Assembly (NCBI RefSeq): GCF_044762745.1
Contig: NZ_JBIWEX010000012.1
Location: forward strand, 1 to 64,000
DNA from: Psychrobacillus sp044762745
GTDB lineage: Bacteria > Bacillota > Bacilli > Bacillales_A > Planococcaceae
DNA: 64,000 nucleotides
Direction of reading: 5' to 3'
Of this stretch, positions 16,033 through 24,785 are shown one piece after another (positions within the stretch are counted from its first letter, which is position 1; each line of letters opens with the position of its first letter). Below the pieces are notes generated by a model that saw nothing but the letters and a program-made list of their open reading frames with translations, was not told the origin of the DNA and ran no database searches. Both the position numbers and the translations under genes were made by a program.

Positions 16033-17016
16033 TTATACGTCTATTTCTGTTCCAATTCGTTGTCCTTTCGATTTTGCATACACGCCTTGTGCCACGGCTA
16101 AATCGAAATAAGCAGCTCCAACAGATTTGAAAAAAGTGATTTCTTCTTCATTTTCTCTTCCTTTTATTGCACCTACTACAAGCTTTCCTACTTCCCCGTG
16201 AACTTGCTCAAAAGACCATTTACCTTTTTCTTGTGCATCAATTAACTCTCCAGCTTCTTCTTTTACCCCTGCTAAATCATCCACCACGATTTTGGATGCA
16301 CGAGTAATCGTCGTTACGTCTATTTCATGCATATGCGGTAAATAGGATCCAACGCCGTTTATATGTGCGCCGGGTTTCAAGTCTTCTCCATTAAAAACGG
16401 GATCGATTGCGCGTGTGGCACAGTTAATAATATCTGCTTGTCGAACGGCAGTCGCTTCCTCTTCTATAACTTTATAAGAAGTCTCTACACCAAATGCTCG
16501 GAGTTTTTCACCGAATGCTTTTGCTTTTTCTGGATTGCGATTGACTAGGAGAATGCGTTCGATTGGTCGAACAGCAAGTACCCCAAGCACTTGTTCAAAT
16601 GCCATCGCACCTGTTCCAATTACCGCCAACACTTTGGCATCTTCTTTAGCTAAATAATTTGTTGCGATGCCACTTAAAGCACCGGTTCGAAGTCTTGTTA
16701 AATAAGAGGCATTCAGCATAGCTAAATGATCCCCATTCGTAGCATCCGATAGTAAGATAACCCCCTGTGTTGTCTCTTTTCCGTTCGCTGGGTTATGCGG
16801 AAAAATCGTAACGACTTTTACTGCCGCTACTTCTCCAACTAAATCGGCACTCGGCATATATAACGCAGAAGCTTCATGCTGTGGAAATTCGATAACTGTG
16901 CGATGAGGGCTTGCAATCTTTTCTGCTTCCTTTGCTTTTAATACTTCGGTGACATCTTGAATTGCATCTTTCATATCATATGTATTCATAATTTGTTGTT
17001 CATTTACTATTAACAT
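16033..17016 (-). CDS. Ornithine cyclodeaminase / mu-crystallin family protein
   Basis: The 327-residue protein has the family's N-terminal lid, KVVTIFPHNP, an intact NAD(P) site (VLAVIGTGAMA, about 130-140), and INGVGSYLPHMHEID. Members include ornithine cyclodeaminase, alanine dehydrogenase and ketimine reductase, so the reaction is uncertain. It lies 84 bp downstream of an MHS-family permease gene on the same strand, with a terminator-like hairpin between them. The proximity suggests a substrate taken up by the permease, but this is inference. Confidence 0.88.
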   Translation of the reverse strand: MLIVNEQQIMNTYDMKDAIQDVTEVLKAKEAEKIASPHRTVIEFPQHEASALYMPSADLVGEVAAVKVVTIFPHNPANGKETTQGVILLSDATNGDHLAMLNASYLTRLRTGALSGIATNYLAKEDAKVLAVIGTGAMAFEQVLGVLAVRPIERILLVNRNPEKAKAFGEKLRAFGVETSYKVIEEEATAVRQADIINCATRAIDPVFNGEDLKPGAHINGVGSYLPHMHEIDVTTITRASKIVVDDLAGVKEEAGELIDAQEKGKWSFEQVHGEVGKLVVGAIKGRENEEEITFFKSVGAAYFDLAVAQGVYAKSKGQRIGTEIDV

Positions 17017-17038
17017 TCAAAAACCTCCACTTATAAGA

Positions 17039-17079
17039 AAACCTCATCTTTCACTAACCATTGCGAAAGACGAGGCATT
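17039..17079 (-). terminator. Terminator between permease and cyclodeaminase-like genes
   Basis: On the minus strand GCCTCGTCTTTCGC pairs with GTGAAAGATGAGG and is followed by TTTTC. It would end or attenuate transcription from the permease gene before the cyclodeaminase-like gene. Confidence 0.7.
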
Positions 17080-17099
17080 TGCTTTTATCGCTTTATTTA

Positions 17100-18443
17100 T
17101 TATGCTTTGCCTAATGCATTTGAAACTTTAGATTTCTCTTTTGAGTTTTCAGCATCTACTTTGCTAGTATCATCCAAATGCTCTTGACTGCGGTCTTTAA
17201 CAGCCCATATCGCTATCAATGAAATAATTGCGGTGAAGACAATATAGCATGCCACTGGTATATAAGAGTCATTGAACTTCAGTAGTAAACTTGCCGCAAC
17301 TAGTGGTGCTGTACCACCTGCAACCGCTGCTCCTATTTGATACCCAAGCGTAATTCCTGTATAGCGTACTTTTGCATCAAATATTTCGGAGAACATCGTA
17401 CCTAGCACCGCAGTGATCGGTGACCAGATGATACCTAATCCGATAATCGTCGCAATAACTAATAAAGCAACGGATTGTTGATGTAACATCCAGAAGTATG
17501 GGAAAGCAAAAACAATCATTCCAATAGTTCCAGCCACGTATAATTTTTTACGACCTACTTTATCCGAAAGGCTTCCCATAATCGGGATTAATATCGTTGT
17601 AATTATTGTAGCGATCATAACCGAGTTTAACACTGCTGTTCTGGAGAAGCCTAAATTTGCAGTCGCGTAAGATACGACGAACGTACCGAAGATATAAAAT
17701 GGTGCTGTTTCTACTACTTTTGCACCGATTGCAATAAGAACCTCGCGCCAATGATACTTTAATGTATCTACTATTGGCAGTTTTGGAATTTCACCTGATT
17801 CTTGAACCTTTTTAAACGACGGTGTTTCATCAATTCCTTTACGGATCCATAACCCAAAAATAACTAATAATGCACTAAAGATAAATGGAATACGCCATCC
17901 CCAAGTCATAAATGAACCTTCTGGAAGCAATGTCATTATCGATAACGCAACTGTCCCTAGAACCATCCCTATTGTGACACCCATTTGAGGAATAGCCCCA
18001 TATAAACCACGTTTTTCTTTCGGTGCGTACTCAACTGCAAGAAGTAGCGCTCCACCCCATTCTCCTCCAATTCCTAAACCTTGAACAAGACGAAGAGTGA
18101 TTAATAGTATAGGAGCCCATACACCTATCGCTTGATAAGTTGGAAGTAATCCCATTCCAAATGTTGCAATACCCATTAAACTTAATGTAATAACAAGTGT
18201 CTTTTTACGACCAATTCTATCTCCAATATGACTGAAAATAACTCCCCCGAATGGACGTATAAAGAATGCTAATGCAAATGATGCATAGGCAAGTATTGTT
18301 CCTACGGAAGGGTTTTCTGTAACAAAGAATAGCTGATTAAACACGAGCGCTGCTACTGTCCCGTACAGGAAGTAATCAAACCATTCAATCGAACTTCCTA
18401 CTAAACTAGCAATCCACACTTTCCTCATTTGTTTTGAATCCAT
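17100..18443 (-). CDS. MFS transporter, metabolite:H+ symporter (MHS) family
   Basis: The protein of about 447 residues has 12 predicted membrane helices. MHS hallmarks are visible: SSIEWFDYFLYGT in helix 1, GDRIGRKKTL in loop 2-3, LRLVQGLGIGGEWGGALL, and SDKVGRKKL in loop 8-9. MHS members carry organic acids or zwitterions (citrate, proline/betaine, shikimate, alpha-ketoglutarate). Start ATG 18443 follows GGGGAG by 8 nt; the longer frame from 18479 has no ribosome site. The C-terminal tail is charged. The divergent XRE-cupin gene at 19040 is a candidate regulator. Confidence 0.9.
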   Translation of the reverse strand: MDSKQMRKVWIASLVGSSIEWFDYFLYGTVAALVFNQLFFVTENPSVGTILAYASFALAFFIRPFGGVIFSHIGDRIGRKKTLVITLSLMGIATFGMGLLPTYQAIGVWAPILLITLRLVQGLGIGGEWGGALLLAVEYAPKEKRGLYGAIPQMGVTIGMVLGTVALSIMTLLPEGSFMTWGWRIPFIFSALLVIFGLWIRKGIDETPSFKKVQESGEIPKLPIVDTLKYHWREVLIAIGAKVVETAPFYIFGTFVVSYATANLGFSRTAVLNSVMIATIITTILIPIMGSLSDKVGRKKLYVAGTIGMIVFAFPYFWMLHQQSVALLVIATIIGLGIIWSPITAVLGTMFSEIFDAKVRYTGITLGYQIGAAVAGGTAPLVAASLLLKFNDSYIPVACYIVFTAIISLIAIWAVKDRSQEHLDDTSKVDAENSKEKSKVSNALGKA

Positions 18444-18637
18444 TTTACTTCTCCCCTTTTTTAAAAATTGAAGTGACACTTTAATTTCTCCCCATTTTCA
18501 TTGTAATTATATTATAATTTTCTGTCAATTAGATATTGAACATATTAGATATAATGCGTCTTAGTGTGCTTCTATCTAGCGACCGCAAGGCCTTTGCGCT
18601 AGCCACACTATGGAAAAAGTATCCACAAGATTGGTTT

Positions 18638-18735
18638 TGTCGCGTTCAGCAAGGGCTATGTCGCTTTCGAGATGGGTTTTGTCGTGTTCGGCAGGGAGTT
18701 TGTCGCATTCACAGCATGTTATGTCTCGCTTGACC
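18638..18735 (+). repeat. 21-bp periodic array with TGTCGCNTTC keyword
   Basis: The keyword starts at 18638, 18659, 18680, 18701 and 18722, exactly 21 bp apart each time: TGTCGCGTTC, TGTCGCTTTC, TGTCGTGTTC, TGTCGCATTC and a degenerate TGTCTCGCTT. The first 10 bp of each unit are conserved and the remaining 11 vary. The segment can be read as a heptad-like peptide only because 21 is a multiple of three; I do not think it is coding. Confidence 0.85.
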
Positions 18736-18803
18736 ATTTATTTGAATTTAACTTCAGCAAATATTACATAAGATTGAATTTAGAGCAGTGACGAAATTCC
18801 ATT

Positions 18804-18936
18804 GATTGCAGCGGAAGGTCGGCGACTCCGGTGGCATTAAGTGAGCAAAATGAGACTTCACACCGTACGCGCAAGCGGCGGTGAAGGCTCATCGCTCACC
18901 CCACGGAAAGCGTCCGCCCTGCAGTGAAAATCACAG
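18804..18936 (+). repeat. Dispersed GC-rich hairpin repeat, copy 1
   Basis: The segment runs from GATTGCAGCGGAAGG to GCAGTGAAAATCA. It contains a strong inner hairpin (TGAGACTTCAC with GTGAAGGCTCA). Copies occur at 21578-21709 (same orientation) and 29166-29295 (reverse), and a variant with shared ends but a different centre at 21146-21282. GC content is visibly higher than its surroundings. Confidence 0.9.
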
Positions 18937-19039
18937 CGGACACTTCACTTCTTATGACGCATTATCCCTATTAGGTGTACTTTGCTATGTAATATATGGT
19001 TAACTGAATAATACATAACATAGAATAGGAGATTTATAG

Positions 19040-19552
19040 ATGCCCTCTCATTCAATCGGACAGAAATTAAAGGAACTTAGAAAAGAACGAAAACAAACAC
19101 TGAAAGATTTATCCGAACAAACCGGTGTCTCTATCAGTTTCCTTTCCCAAGTGGAACGTGGAAAATCGAGTGTCACTTTAGAATCTTTGAAGAAAATAGC
19201 AGATGCATTGAAAGTAAACCCAACTATCTTCTTTTCGGATGATTCTAAAGCGGAGGACTTAGAATCTATTAGACAACAATTTTATTATCAAGATTTATCG
19301 AATGGAATCGTTAATGCTTCCTACCTACCAATTTTAGTCACACTGCAACCTGGAGAAAATGAGGGAAATGCTTTTTCACATAATGGGCATGAATTTTTAT
19401 TTGTCGTAGAGGGGACACTGACTGTAGTCGTGGATGGAGAAAGAAAGAATTTAGTCGAGCAACAATCTATCATGTTCGATGCAACTAAAACTCACTATTG
19501 GTATAACTTAACTGATCATGCTGTACGATTTTTAGTCGTCTCTTCGAAATGA
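19040..19552 (+). CDS. XRE-family transcriptional regulator with C-terminal cupin domain
   Basis: The 170-residue protein has an N-terminal helix-turn-helix (about 6-60; TLKDLSEQTGVSISFLSQVERGKSSVTLESL) and a C-terminal cupin (about 100-168; LQPGENEGNAFSHNGHEFLFVVEGTL). This is the small-molecule-sensing regulator architecture seen in PuuR/SutR-like proteins. Start ATG 19040 follows AGGAG by 8 nt. Its divergent neighbour across 560 bp is the MHS permease gene, a plausible target. The NCS2 permease gene is convergent, with a shared terminator. Confidence 0.9.
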   Translation: MPSHSIGQKLKELRKERKQTLKDLSEQTGVSISFLSQVERGKSSVTLESLKKIADALKVNPTIFFSDDSKAEDLESIRQQFYYQDLSNGIVNASYLPILVTLQPGENEGNAFSHNGHEFLFVVEGTLTVVVDGERKNLVEQQSIMFDATKTHYWYNLTDHAVRFLVVSSK

Positions 19553-19557
19553 TTTAA

Positions 19558-19597
19558 AAAAACTTCCAATAGCATAAGACCATTGGAAGTTTTTCAT
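19558..19597. terminator. Terminator between regulator and purine permease genes
   Basis: AACTTCCAAT (19561-19570) pairs with ATTGGAAGTT (19582-19591), with As before and Ts after, so it can work in both directions between the convergent genes. Confidence 0.85.
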
Positions 19598-19606
19598 TAA
19601 TTAATA

Positions 19607-20890
19607 TCAAGAAAAGAAAATCATTTGAATCGCAAAAATAACCCCAAAAACGTATATAATCGGATGCACTTCACGACCTTTACCACTTACAAGTTTAAGG
19701 ATAGGATACGTAATAAATCCAACCGCAATCCCTGTTGAAATACTCCCAGTTAAAGGCATTGTTAAAATAATCGCAAATGCCGGAAATGCTTCATCGAACT
19801 TCTTCCAATCAATTTTTGCAAGCCCCTCCATCATATAACAACCAACAATGATTAAAGCAGGAGCTGTAATAGCTGGAAGTGATGAAATAGCTGACACTAA
19901 TGGAGAGAAAAACAAAGCAACAAAGAAAAGAATAGCTACAACAAGCGCCGTTAATCCAGATCGTCCACCTGCCGCAACTCCAGTCGATGATTCAATATAA
20001 GCAGTAGAAGGGCTAGTCCCGAGTGTTGCTCCAACAGTTGTAGCAATCGCATCTGCAGCAAGTGCGGATTTCGCTTTCGGCGATTTCCCGTCCTTCATTA
20101 AACCTGCCTGCTCTGTAACACCAATCAATGTTCCAGTTGTATCAAATATCGTCACTAGTAAAAATGAAAATACGACGGCATATAATCCACTCGCAAACAC
20201 ACCCGGAATATCTACATCAAAAAATACGATTGATGGCGGTGTCGAAACAACACCATCTAGTTGTAACATGCCCATAAAATAGCCGATAATTGCAGTAATA
20301 AACATACCAACAAACAGCGCTCCTTTTACTCGAAGGGCTATTAATATTATCGTTACAAACAATCCGATAATCGATAAGACAGTGAGTGGATCACGCAAAT
20401 CACCGAGCATTACAAGCGCGTCACTATTCCCAACAACAATTTTAGACATCTTCAATCCAACAAACGCAATAAATAACCCTATGCCAGCGGTAATTCCATA
20501 TTTTAATGAAGTAGGAATTGACTCAATCAGTAATTCTCGTAACTTCGTAAACGTTAACAATAAAAAAATAATACCTGCTACCAAAACTGCTCCAAAAACG
20601 ACTTGATAACTAACACCTTGTGTAGCGACAACACTTGTAAAATAAGCGTTCATCCCCATACCTGGTGCAATCGCAATTGGATAATTTGCAAACAAAGCCA
20701 TGATTAATGTACCGATGACTGCAGCAGCGATCGTTGCTATAAATACTTGATCAAAAGGGACCCCCGCTGCCGAAAGTATTGCAGGGTTAACAAAAATGAT
20801 ATATGCCATCGTTAAAAAAGTAGTAAAACCTGCCAATACTTCCGTTTTCACATTCGTACCTAATTCACCTAATCTAAATAAACGTTCCAT
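19607..20890 (-). CDS. NCS2-family guanine/hypoxanthine permease (PbuG/AzgA type)
   Basis: The 427-residue membrane protein has about 12-14 hydrophobic segments. It carries the AzgA-like signatures TEVLAGFTTFLTMAYIIFVNP, GMGMNAYFT, FDTTGTLIGV and the TSPSTAYIESSTGVAAGGRSG loop. Such proteins import hypoxanthine, guanine or adenine with protons. A C74-type (guanine-class) purine riboswitch and terminator directly upstream fit repression when guanine or hypoxanthine is plentiful. Monocistronic. Confidence 0.94.
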   Translation of the reverse strand: MERLFRLGELGTNVKTEVLAGFTTFLTMAYIIFVNPAILSAAGVPFDQVFIATIAAAVIGTLIMALFANYPIAIAPGMGMNAYFTSVVATQGVSYQVVFGAVLVAGIIFLLLTFTKLRELLIESIPTSLKYGITAGIGLFIAFVGLKMSKIVVGNSDALVMLGDLRDPLTVLSIIGLFVTIILIALRVKGALFVGMFITAIIGYFMGMLQLDGVVSTPPSIVFFDVDIPGVFASGLYAVVFSFLLVTIFDTTGTLIGVTEQAGLMKDGKSPKAKSALAADAIATTVGATLGTSPSTAYIESSTGVAAGGRSGLTALVVAILFFVALFFSPLVSAISSLPAITAPALIIVGCYMMEGLAKIDWKKFDEAFPAFAIILTMPLTGSISTGIAVGFITYPILKLVSGKGREVHPIIYVFGVIFAIQMIFFS

Positions 20891-20904
20891 AGTTCCTCCT
20901 TAAA

Positions 20905-20956
20905 AATAAAAAATCTAACTAAAAATGGATAGATGAAATCTACCATTCATAGTTAG
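20905..20956 (-). terminator. Riboswitch-controlled intrinsic terminator
   Basis: On the minus strand CTAACTATGAATGGTAGA and TCTATCCATTTTTAGTTAG form a long hairpin followed by ATTTTTTA. The 5' arm includes the CTATGAATG strand of aptamer P1. Terminator and ligand-free antiterminator states are therefore linked through this shared segment, the classical OFF-switch layout. Confidence 0.85.
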
Positions 20957-21012
20957 AAATTAACGGTTCCTACTAGAAACTCTCAGACCATATTACTGAG
21001 AATATACGAATG
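20944..21012 (-). ncRNA. Guanine-class purine riboswitch upstream of the NCS2 permease
   Basis: The minus strand reads CATTCGTATA, CAGTAATATGGTCTG, GTTTCTAC, ACCGTTAATT and AACTATGAATG. P1 forms between CATTCGTA and CTATGAATG. The specificity base before TATG is C, indicating guanine/hypoxanthine rather than adenine. P2/P3 loops carry the expected ATATGG and CGTTAA-type kissing bases. Confidence 0.95.
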
Positions 21013-21112
21013 CAGCTTGATTCTTTCATTTTCTTACTCCGAAAAATATAATATACGAACAATAAATTAATGTCAATAATAAATGTTCGTTTTTTCTTCT
21101 TAGTGTGCAAGA

Positions 21113-21432
21113 TAGTAATAGTGTGTCTTATATGTAACCGCGTAGGATTTCCGCCGGCATGGCTTCAGCCGCTTCCCTCGCTCCTGCGCAAGCTCGTTGC
21201 AAAAAATAATTTCGCTACGCTCAGTCTAGGGTCTTCAGCTCATGCTTTTCCGGTTGGAGTCGCCGCCCTCCGCTCCAATCACGAAACCTGCTAGCTACTT
21301 AGTATCGCTGCATTAAATTCACTCTTATATGCTATTTCCTAATAGAAAATCTAATAAATGGACAACTAGAAAACTCAATGCGAACTCGACAAATTCCATC
21401 TTGAACACGACAACTTGTCTTGAGATAGCCGC
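21113..21432 (-). repeat. Composite intergenic element, copy E1 (reverse orientation)
   Basis: Read on the minus strand, a short array with keywords TTGTCGTGTTC and TTGTCGAGTTC (one period of 21 bp, then a 19-bp one) precedes a GC-rich module (21146-21282). A degenerate tail (TAAGACACACTATTACTAT) resembles the TATGACGCATTATCCCTAT tail of copy A. The order array, GC module, tail is that of copies A and B. Its centre differs from the other copies (GGCTTCAGCC, GGGTCTTCAGCTC), so it is a second subfamily. Confidence 0.5.
21146..21282 (-). repeat. Dispersed GC-rich repeat, variant subfamily
   Basis: The ends match the other copies (GATTTCCG at the left, GGAGTCGCCGCCCTCCGCTCCAATC-like at the right), but the interior has GGCTTCAGCC and GGGTCTTCAGCTC in place of the GTGAGCCTTCACC hairpin. 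It lies 295 bp from an inverted standard copy at 21578-21709. Confidence 0.75.
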
Positions 21433-21439
21433 TCAGTTA

Positions 21440-21740
21440 CTCGATATGTTGCGCATAGCTTCTGCAAAGTTGCGATTAATGCTTGCTGCGCATATTTATT
21501 GGTCAAACTTCTCCCACCAAAAAAGCGAATACATTTCCCTAAGTAATGTGTCACTGACTAGATAGCAAGTTCTACTGGATTGGAGTGGAAGGGCGGCGAC
21601 TCTTACGGGATGAGTGAGAAGATGAGACTTCACAGCGTACGCGTATGCGTCGGTGAAGGCTCATCGCTCCCCCCGTGGAAAGCGTCCGCTCTGCAGCGGA
21701 AATCTCAGCCGATATTTGTGTAGTGCGCTTTATTCATAAA
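21440..21740 (+). repeat. Composite intergenic element, copy E2 (forward orientation)
   Basis: GTTGCGCAT (21448) and GTTGCGATT (21469) are 21 bp apart and are followed by a degenerate CTGCGCAT. The standard GC-rich module comes next (21578-21709), then a tail GTAGTGCGCTTTATTCAT, a weak match to the GACGCATTATCCCTAT tail of copy A. With E1 it forms two elements meeting head to head within about 630 bp. The array here is short and degenerate. Confidence 0.5.
21578..21709 (+). repeat. Dispersed GC-rich hairpin repeat, copy 2
   Basis: It runs from GATTGGAGTGGAAGGG to CTGCAGCGGAAATC with the inner hairpin TGAGACTTCAC/GTGAAGGCTCA. It is closely similar to 18804-18936 and to the reverse complement of 29166-29295. 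Confidence 0.9.
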
Positions 21741-21780
21741 AAACGGTTCCCCATTCAATATATAAATGGAAAACCGTCTA
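21737..21780 (-). terminator. Terminator of the acyl-CoA ligase gene
   Basis: ACGGTTCCCCAT pairs with ATGGAAAACCGT with one central mismatch; As before the first arm give a T run on the minus strand. Confidence 0.8.
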
Positions 21781-21788
21781 CTGCTCTA

Positions 21789-23384
21789 TTAATTTACTTT
21801 TATTGGTCCATTCCAATACATTTCTCGTAGTAAAAACTTTTGAAGCTTACCTGTTGCTGTTTTTGGTAATGACTCCACGAAGTCAAATGATTTTGGTGTT
21901 TTAAAATGAGCCATATTAGTTCGGCAATATTCGTTCATTTCTTGTTCTGTCACATTACTTCCTTCTTTAAGTACAATAATAGCTTTAGGAACTTCTCCCC
22001 ATTTTTCGTCCGGTACAGCTATTACTGCTACTTCCAAAACAGCTGGATGTTTGTATAATACCCCTTCAATTTCTGTGGAAGAGATGTTCTCTCCACCTGA
22101 AATAATCATATCTTTTATACGGTCTTGAATTTCAATATACCCGTCTGGATGTGTTACTGCTAAATCACCAGTATGGAACCATCCATCGACAATTGCTTCT
22201 GCTGTTTTTTCTGGATCTTTGTAATAACCTTCCATTACTACATTTCCTCGTGTGACAATTTCGCCAATTTCCTTGCCATTCCAAGCAACTTCTTTTCCAT
22301 CTTCTTGACTGACAACTTTTGTTTCCCCATTAAAAGCTAATTCAATTCCTTGTCTTGCTTTAATCGTTGCTTGTTCATCTGGTGATTTGTTACCGAATTC
22401 CTTCTTCCATTCACTATATAAAATGAAAGGTGACGTTTCTGTTAGTCCATATACATGCATCATATTTAGTCCAAGAATCTCTTGCGCTTTTCCAATAAGC
22501 GCTGCGGCTGGCGGTGCTCCTGCTGTAGCCATTCGAGGGTTTGTTGTAATTTTTACTTCTTTTGCTTTTGGTTCATTCACTAACATATTAACAACGGTAG
22601 GTGCACCACATAACAAACTTATTTTCTGTTTTTCAAATAGCTCCAAAATAAGCGGCGGATCTACTTTACGCAAACATACATGCGTTGCCCCGGCTGCTGT
22701 AATTGCCCAAACTCCACCCCAGCCATTCGCATGGAACATTGGCAATGTGTGAAGATACACATCATCATGAGTCACACTAAGATGATACAAGAAATTAGCT
22801 GCATTTAAGTAATTACTTCGGTGGGTTAACATAACACCTTTTGGTTTGGAAGTGGTCCCACTTGTATAATTCAATGTGAGCAACTGGTTCTCATCTATAT
22901 CCACTTTTGGAAGAGAGGCATCTTCAAAGTCCTGATTAATAAATTCTTCGTAATAAATACCTTCCAATAAATTCGTTTGCCCTTCTACTGCTACGACAAT
23001 TATTTTTTCTAATGACAAGCTTTGACGGATTCCCTCTATTAAGTGACTATATTCTTCATCCACGATAAGCATTTTGGAATCACTATGTTTGATAATATAC
23101 TCCAAGTCTTCAGCATTTAGTCGATAATTTAAAGGGACTTGTACTGCACCTAGCTGGCAAATTCCATAAAAACTTTCAAGCATATAATGCGTGTTTGGCA
23201 ACATGACTGCAATATGATCACCTTTTTGTAAACCAGCATTTACTAAAGCAGCAGAAAGTTTATCAGTACGCTTCCCAAATTCCTCATATGTAAATTGTTT
23301 CTCTCCATCGATTACCGCTACTTTTTTCGGATAATATTTAATCGCTCTTCTTTTCCAATCTAATGGTGTTAATGCAGCAAACAT
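21789..23384 (-). CDS. Fatty-acyl-CoA synthetase (AMP-forming)
   Basis: The 531-residue adenylate-forming enzyme has all core motifs: P-loop-like LNYTSGTTSKPKGVMLTHR (about 172-190), VYGLTETSP, HTGDLAVTHPDGYIEIQDRIKD, the hinge GGENISSTEIE and the C-terminal catalytic Lys in PKTATGKLQKF. It activates a carboxylic acid to its CoA ester. The sequence resembles medium/long-chain fatty-acid ligases of Bacillales. It starts 15 bp after the CaiB/AMACR-like gene, so the two probably act on the same branched or unusual acyl-CoA. Confidence 0.9.
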   Translation of the reverse strand: MFAALTPLDWKRRAIKYYPKKVAVIDGEKQFTYEEFGKRTDKLSAALVNAGLQKGDHIAVMLPNTHYMLESFYGICQLGAVQVPLNYRLNAEDLEYIIKHSDSKMLIVDEEYSHLIEGIRQSLSLEKIIVVAVEGQTNLLEGIYYEEFINQDFEDASLPKVDIDENQLLTLNYTSGTTSKPKGVMLTHRSNYLNAANFLYHLSVTHDDVYLHTLPMFHANGWGGVWAITAAGATHVCLRKVDPPLILELFEKQKISLLCGAPTVVNMLVNEPKAKEVKITTNPRMATAGAPPAAALIGKAQEILGLNMMHVYGLTETSPFILYSEWKKEFGNKSPDEQATIKARQGIELAFNGETKVVSQEDGKEVAWNGKEIGEIVTRGNVVMEGYYKDPEKTAEAIVDGWFHTGDLAVTHPDGYIEIQDRIKDMIISGGENISSTEIEGVLYKHPAVLEVAVIAVPDEKWGEVPKAIIVLKEGSNVTEQEMNEYCRTNMAHFKTPKSFDFVESLPKTATGKLQKFLLREMYWNGPIKVN

Positions 23385-23399
23385 TTAACCAACTCCTCT

Positions 23400-24608
23400 T
23401 TATAATGAAATTTCTTTTTGTTCGATTGATCCAAAAACCCCTTTTTGCTTGAGTGTATCTATTGTATCTTTGCTATGACCCATTTCCTTCAAAATTTCTT
23501 CCGAGTCATATCCTGTTTTCACACCGGTAAAACTGTATTTCGCTTGATGTGTGGAAAATTTTATCGGAAAAGCAATTTGTTTCTGTGTACCCCCTTCTTT
23601 CTTCGGTACCGAAACTACCATCTTTCTAGCTTTAATTTGTGGATGATTTACAGCTTCTGAAAAACTCAATACGGGTTCAATACACCCGTCAAAGTCATCT
23701 TCCATAATACTTACCCATTCATGAAAAGTTTTTTGTTTAATAACTTTTACTAGAATTTTTTTAAAGGCCTGTTGGTCCTCTCCACGTTCACTACTACTTA
23801 ATTTGATTAAACTTGGATCGCCGATTAACTCGCAAAGCTTCGCTTGAAATTGCGCTTCCAAACTACCGATAGAAAGATAGCGATTATCTTTCGTTTCATA
23901 ATAATCATAAAAAGAGCCTCCATTTAACAATAATGACTCAGACTCAGGCTCTTCCTTACCTGCTAGATATCCCGGACCATACATTGCATTTAACGAAAAA
24001 GATACATCCGTAAGACTTATATCAATTTGCTGACCTTTTCCCGTTTTTTCACGGTGATAGACAGCTGCTAAAATTCCTATTACAGCAGGCATGGATCCTC
24101 CTGCAATATCAGCTACTTGTACTCCAGCTGGTACAGGAATCTTACCTTTTCTATAGGAATAACTCGTAACACCTGCCAAAGATAAATAATTAATATCATG
24201 CCCTGCTCGATTACGAAGAGGACCAGTTTGACCATATCCAGTAATAGAACAAAAAATAATTTTAGGATTAATTTCTTTTAACTTTTCATAACCTACTCCT
24301 AATCTATCCATTACTCCTGGACGAAATTGTTCGACCACAATATCGTATTCATGAATTAGTTGATAGATGATTTCTTTTGCTTCCGTTTGTTTAAGATCCA
24401 ATGCTAGTGATCGTTTGGAACGATTTAAATGCCCAAAAGTAGCGGATACTTCCCCGTCGATAGGTCCTAAATATTTTACTAAGTCCTCACGATCAGGAGC
24501 TTCAACTTTTACCACTTCCGCTCCCATATCAGCTAACATCATAGTGGCAAACGGTCCAGGTAGTAAGGTCGAAAAATCTAATACTTTCAAACCCTCTAAG
24601 ATGCCCAT
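23400..24608 (-). CDS. CaiB/BaiF family CoA transferase, alpha-methylacyl-CoA racemase-like
   Basis: The family III CoA-transferase/racemase pattern is clear: GLKVLDFSTLLPGPFATMMLADMGAEVVKVE at the N-terminus, EQFRPGVMDRLGVGY, and AGHDINYLSLAG containing the catalytic Asp of the racemase branch. It may epimerise 2-methylacyl-CoA esters or move CoA. Start ATG 24608 has GGAGG 7 nt upstream, better than GTG 24614. It is followed by the acyl-CoA ligase on the same strand. The racemase call is more likely than transferase but not certain. Confidence 0.87.
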   Translation of the reverse strand: MGILEGLKVLDFSTLLPGPFATMMLADMGAEVVKVEAPDREDLVKYLGPIDGEVSATFGHLNRSKRSLALDLKQTEAKEIIYQLIHEYDIVVEQFRPGVMDRLGVGYEKLKEINPKIIFCSITGYGQTGPLRNRAGHDINYLSLAGVTSYSYRKGKIPVPAGVQVADIAGGSMPAVIGILAAVYHREKTGKGQQIDISLTDVSFSLNAMYGPGYLAGKEEPESESLLLNGGSFYDYYETKDNRYLSIGSLEAQFQAKLCELIGDPSLIKLSSSERGEDQQAFKKILVKVIKQKTFHEWVSIMEDDFDGCIEPVLSFSEAVNHPQIKARKMVVSVPKKEGGTQKQIAFPIKFSTHQAKYSFTGVKTGYDSEEILKEMGHSKDTIDTLKQKGVFGSIEQKEISL

Positions 24609-24785
24609 GTACACACCTCCTTCAAACTGAAAATTAATAAATTTTTAAATTTTCTATCTATAATTCTATTGTATTGAATATTGTATGCGTTTTCAATAGT
24701 TGTCATATCAAAATTCTCGATAGTTTGGTTTCCTTTATTCTAGGGAATATCCATGAGAAAAAGATTTAATTAGGAGGAAACACAG

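Larger units (their letters stand above)
18551..18965 (+). repeat. Composite intergenic element, copy A: inverted ends, 21-bp array and GC-rich hairpin module
   Basis: ATAATGCGTC (18551-18560) and its exact complement GACGCATTAT (18956-18965) bracket a 415-bp segment with a 21-bp periodic array at 18638-18735 and a GC-rich module at 18804-18936. The element at 29138-29586 has the same parts in the same relative order in reverse orientation. Its head matches (ATAATGCGTCTTAGT against ATAATGCGTCTAAGT), as does the distance from GC module to end (19-20 bp). There is no transposase. It fills the gap between the divergent MHS permease and XRE-cupin genes. Confidence 0.75.

Noticed and set aside
18536..18733. 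Plus-strand frame with a Cys-Arg heptad-like peptide
   Set aside because: The heptads follow from the 21-bp DNA period; there is no start context, and related arrays elsewhere contain stop codons.
18551..18965. Insertion sequence with transposase
   Set aside because: No transposase reading frame or recognisable target duplication; only non-coding modules are present.
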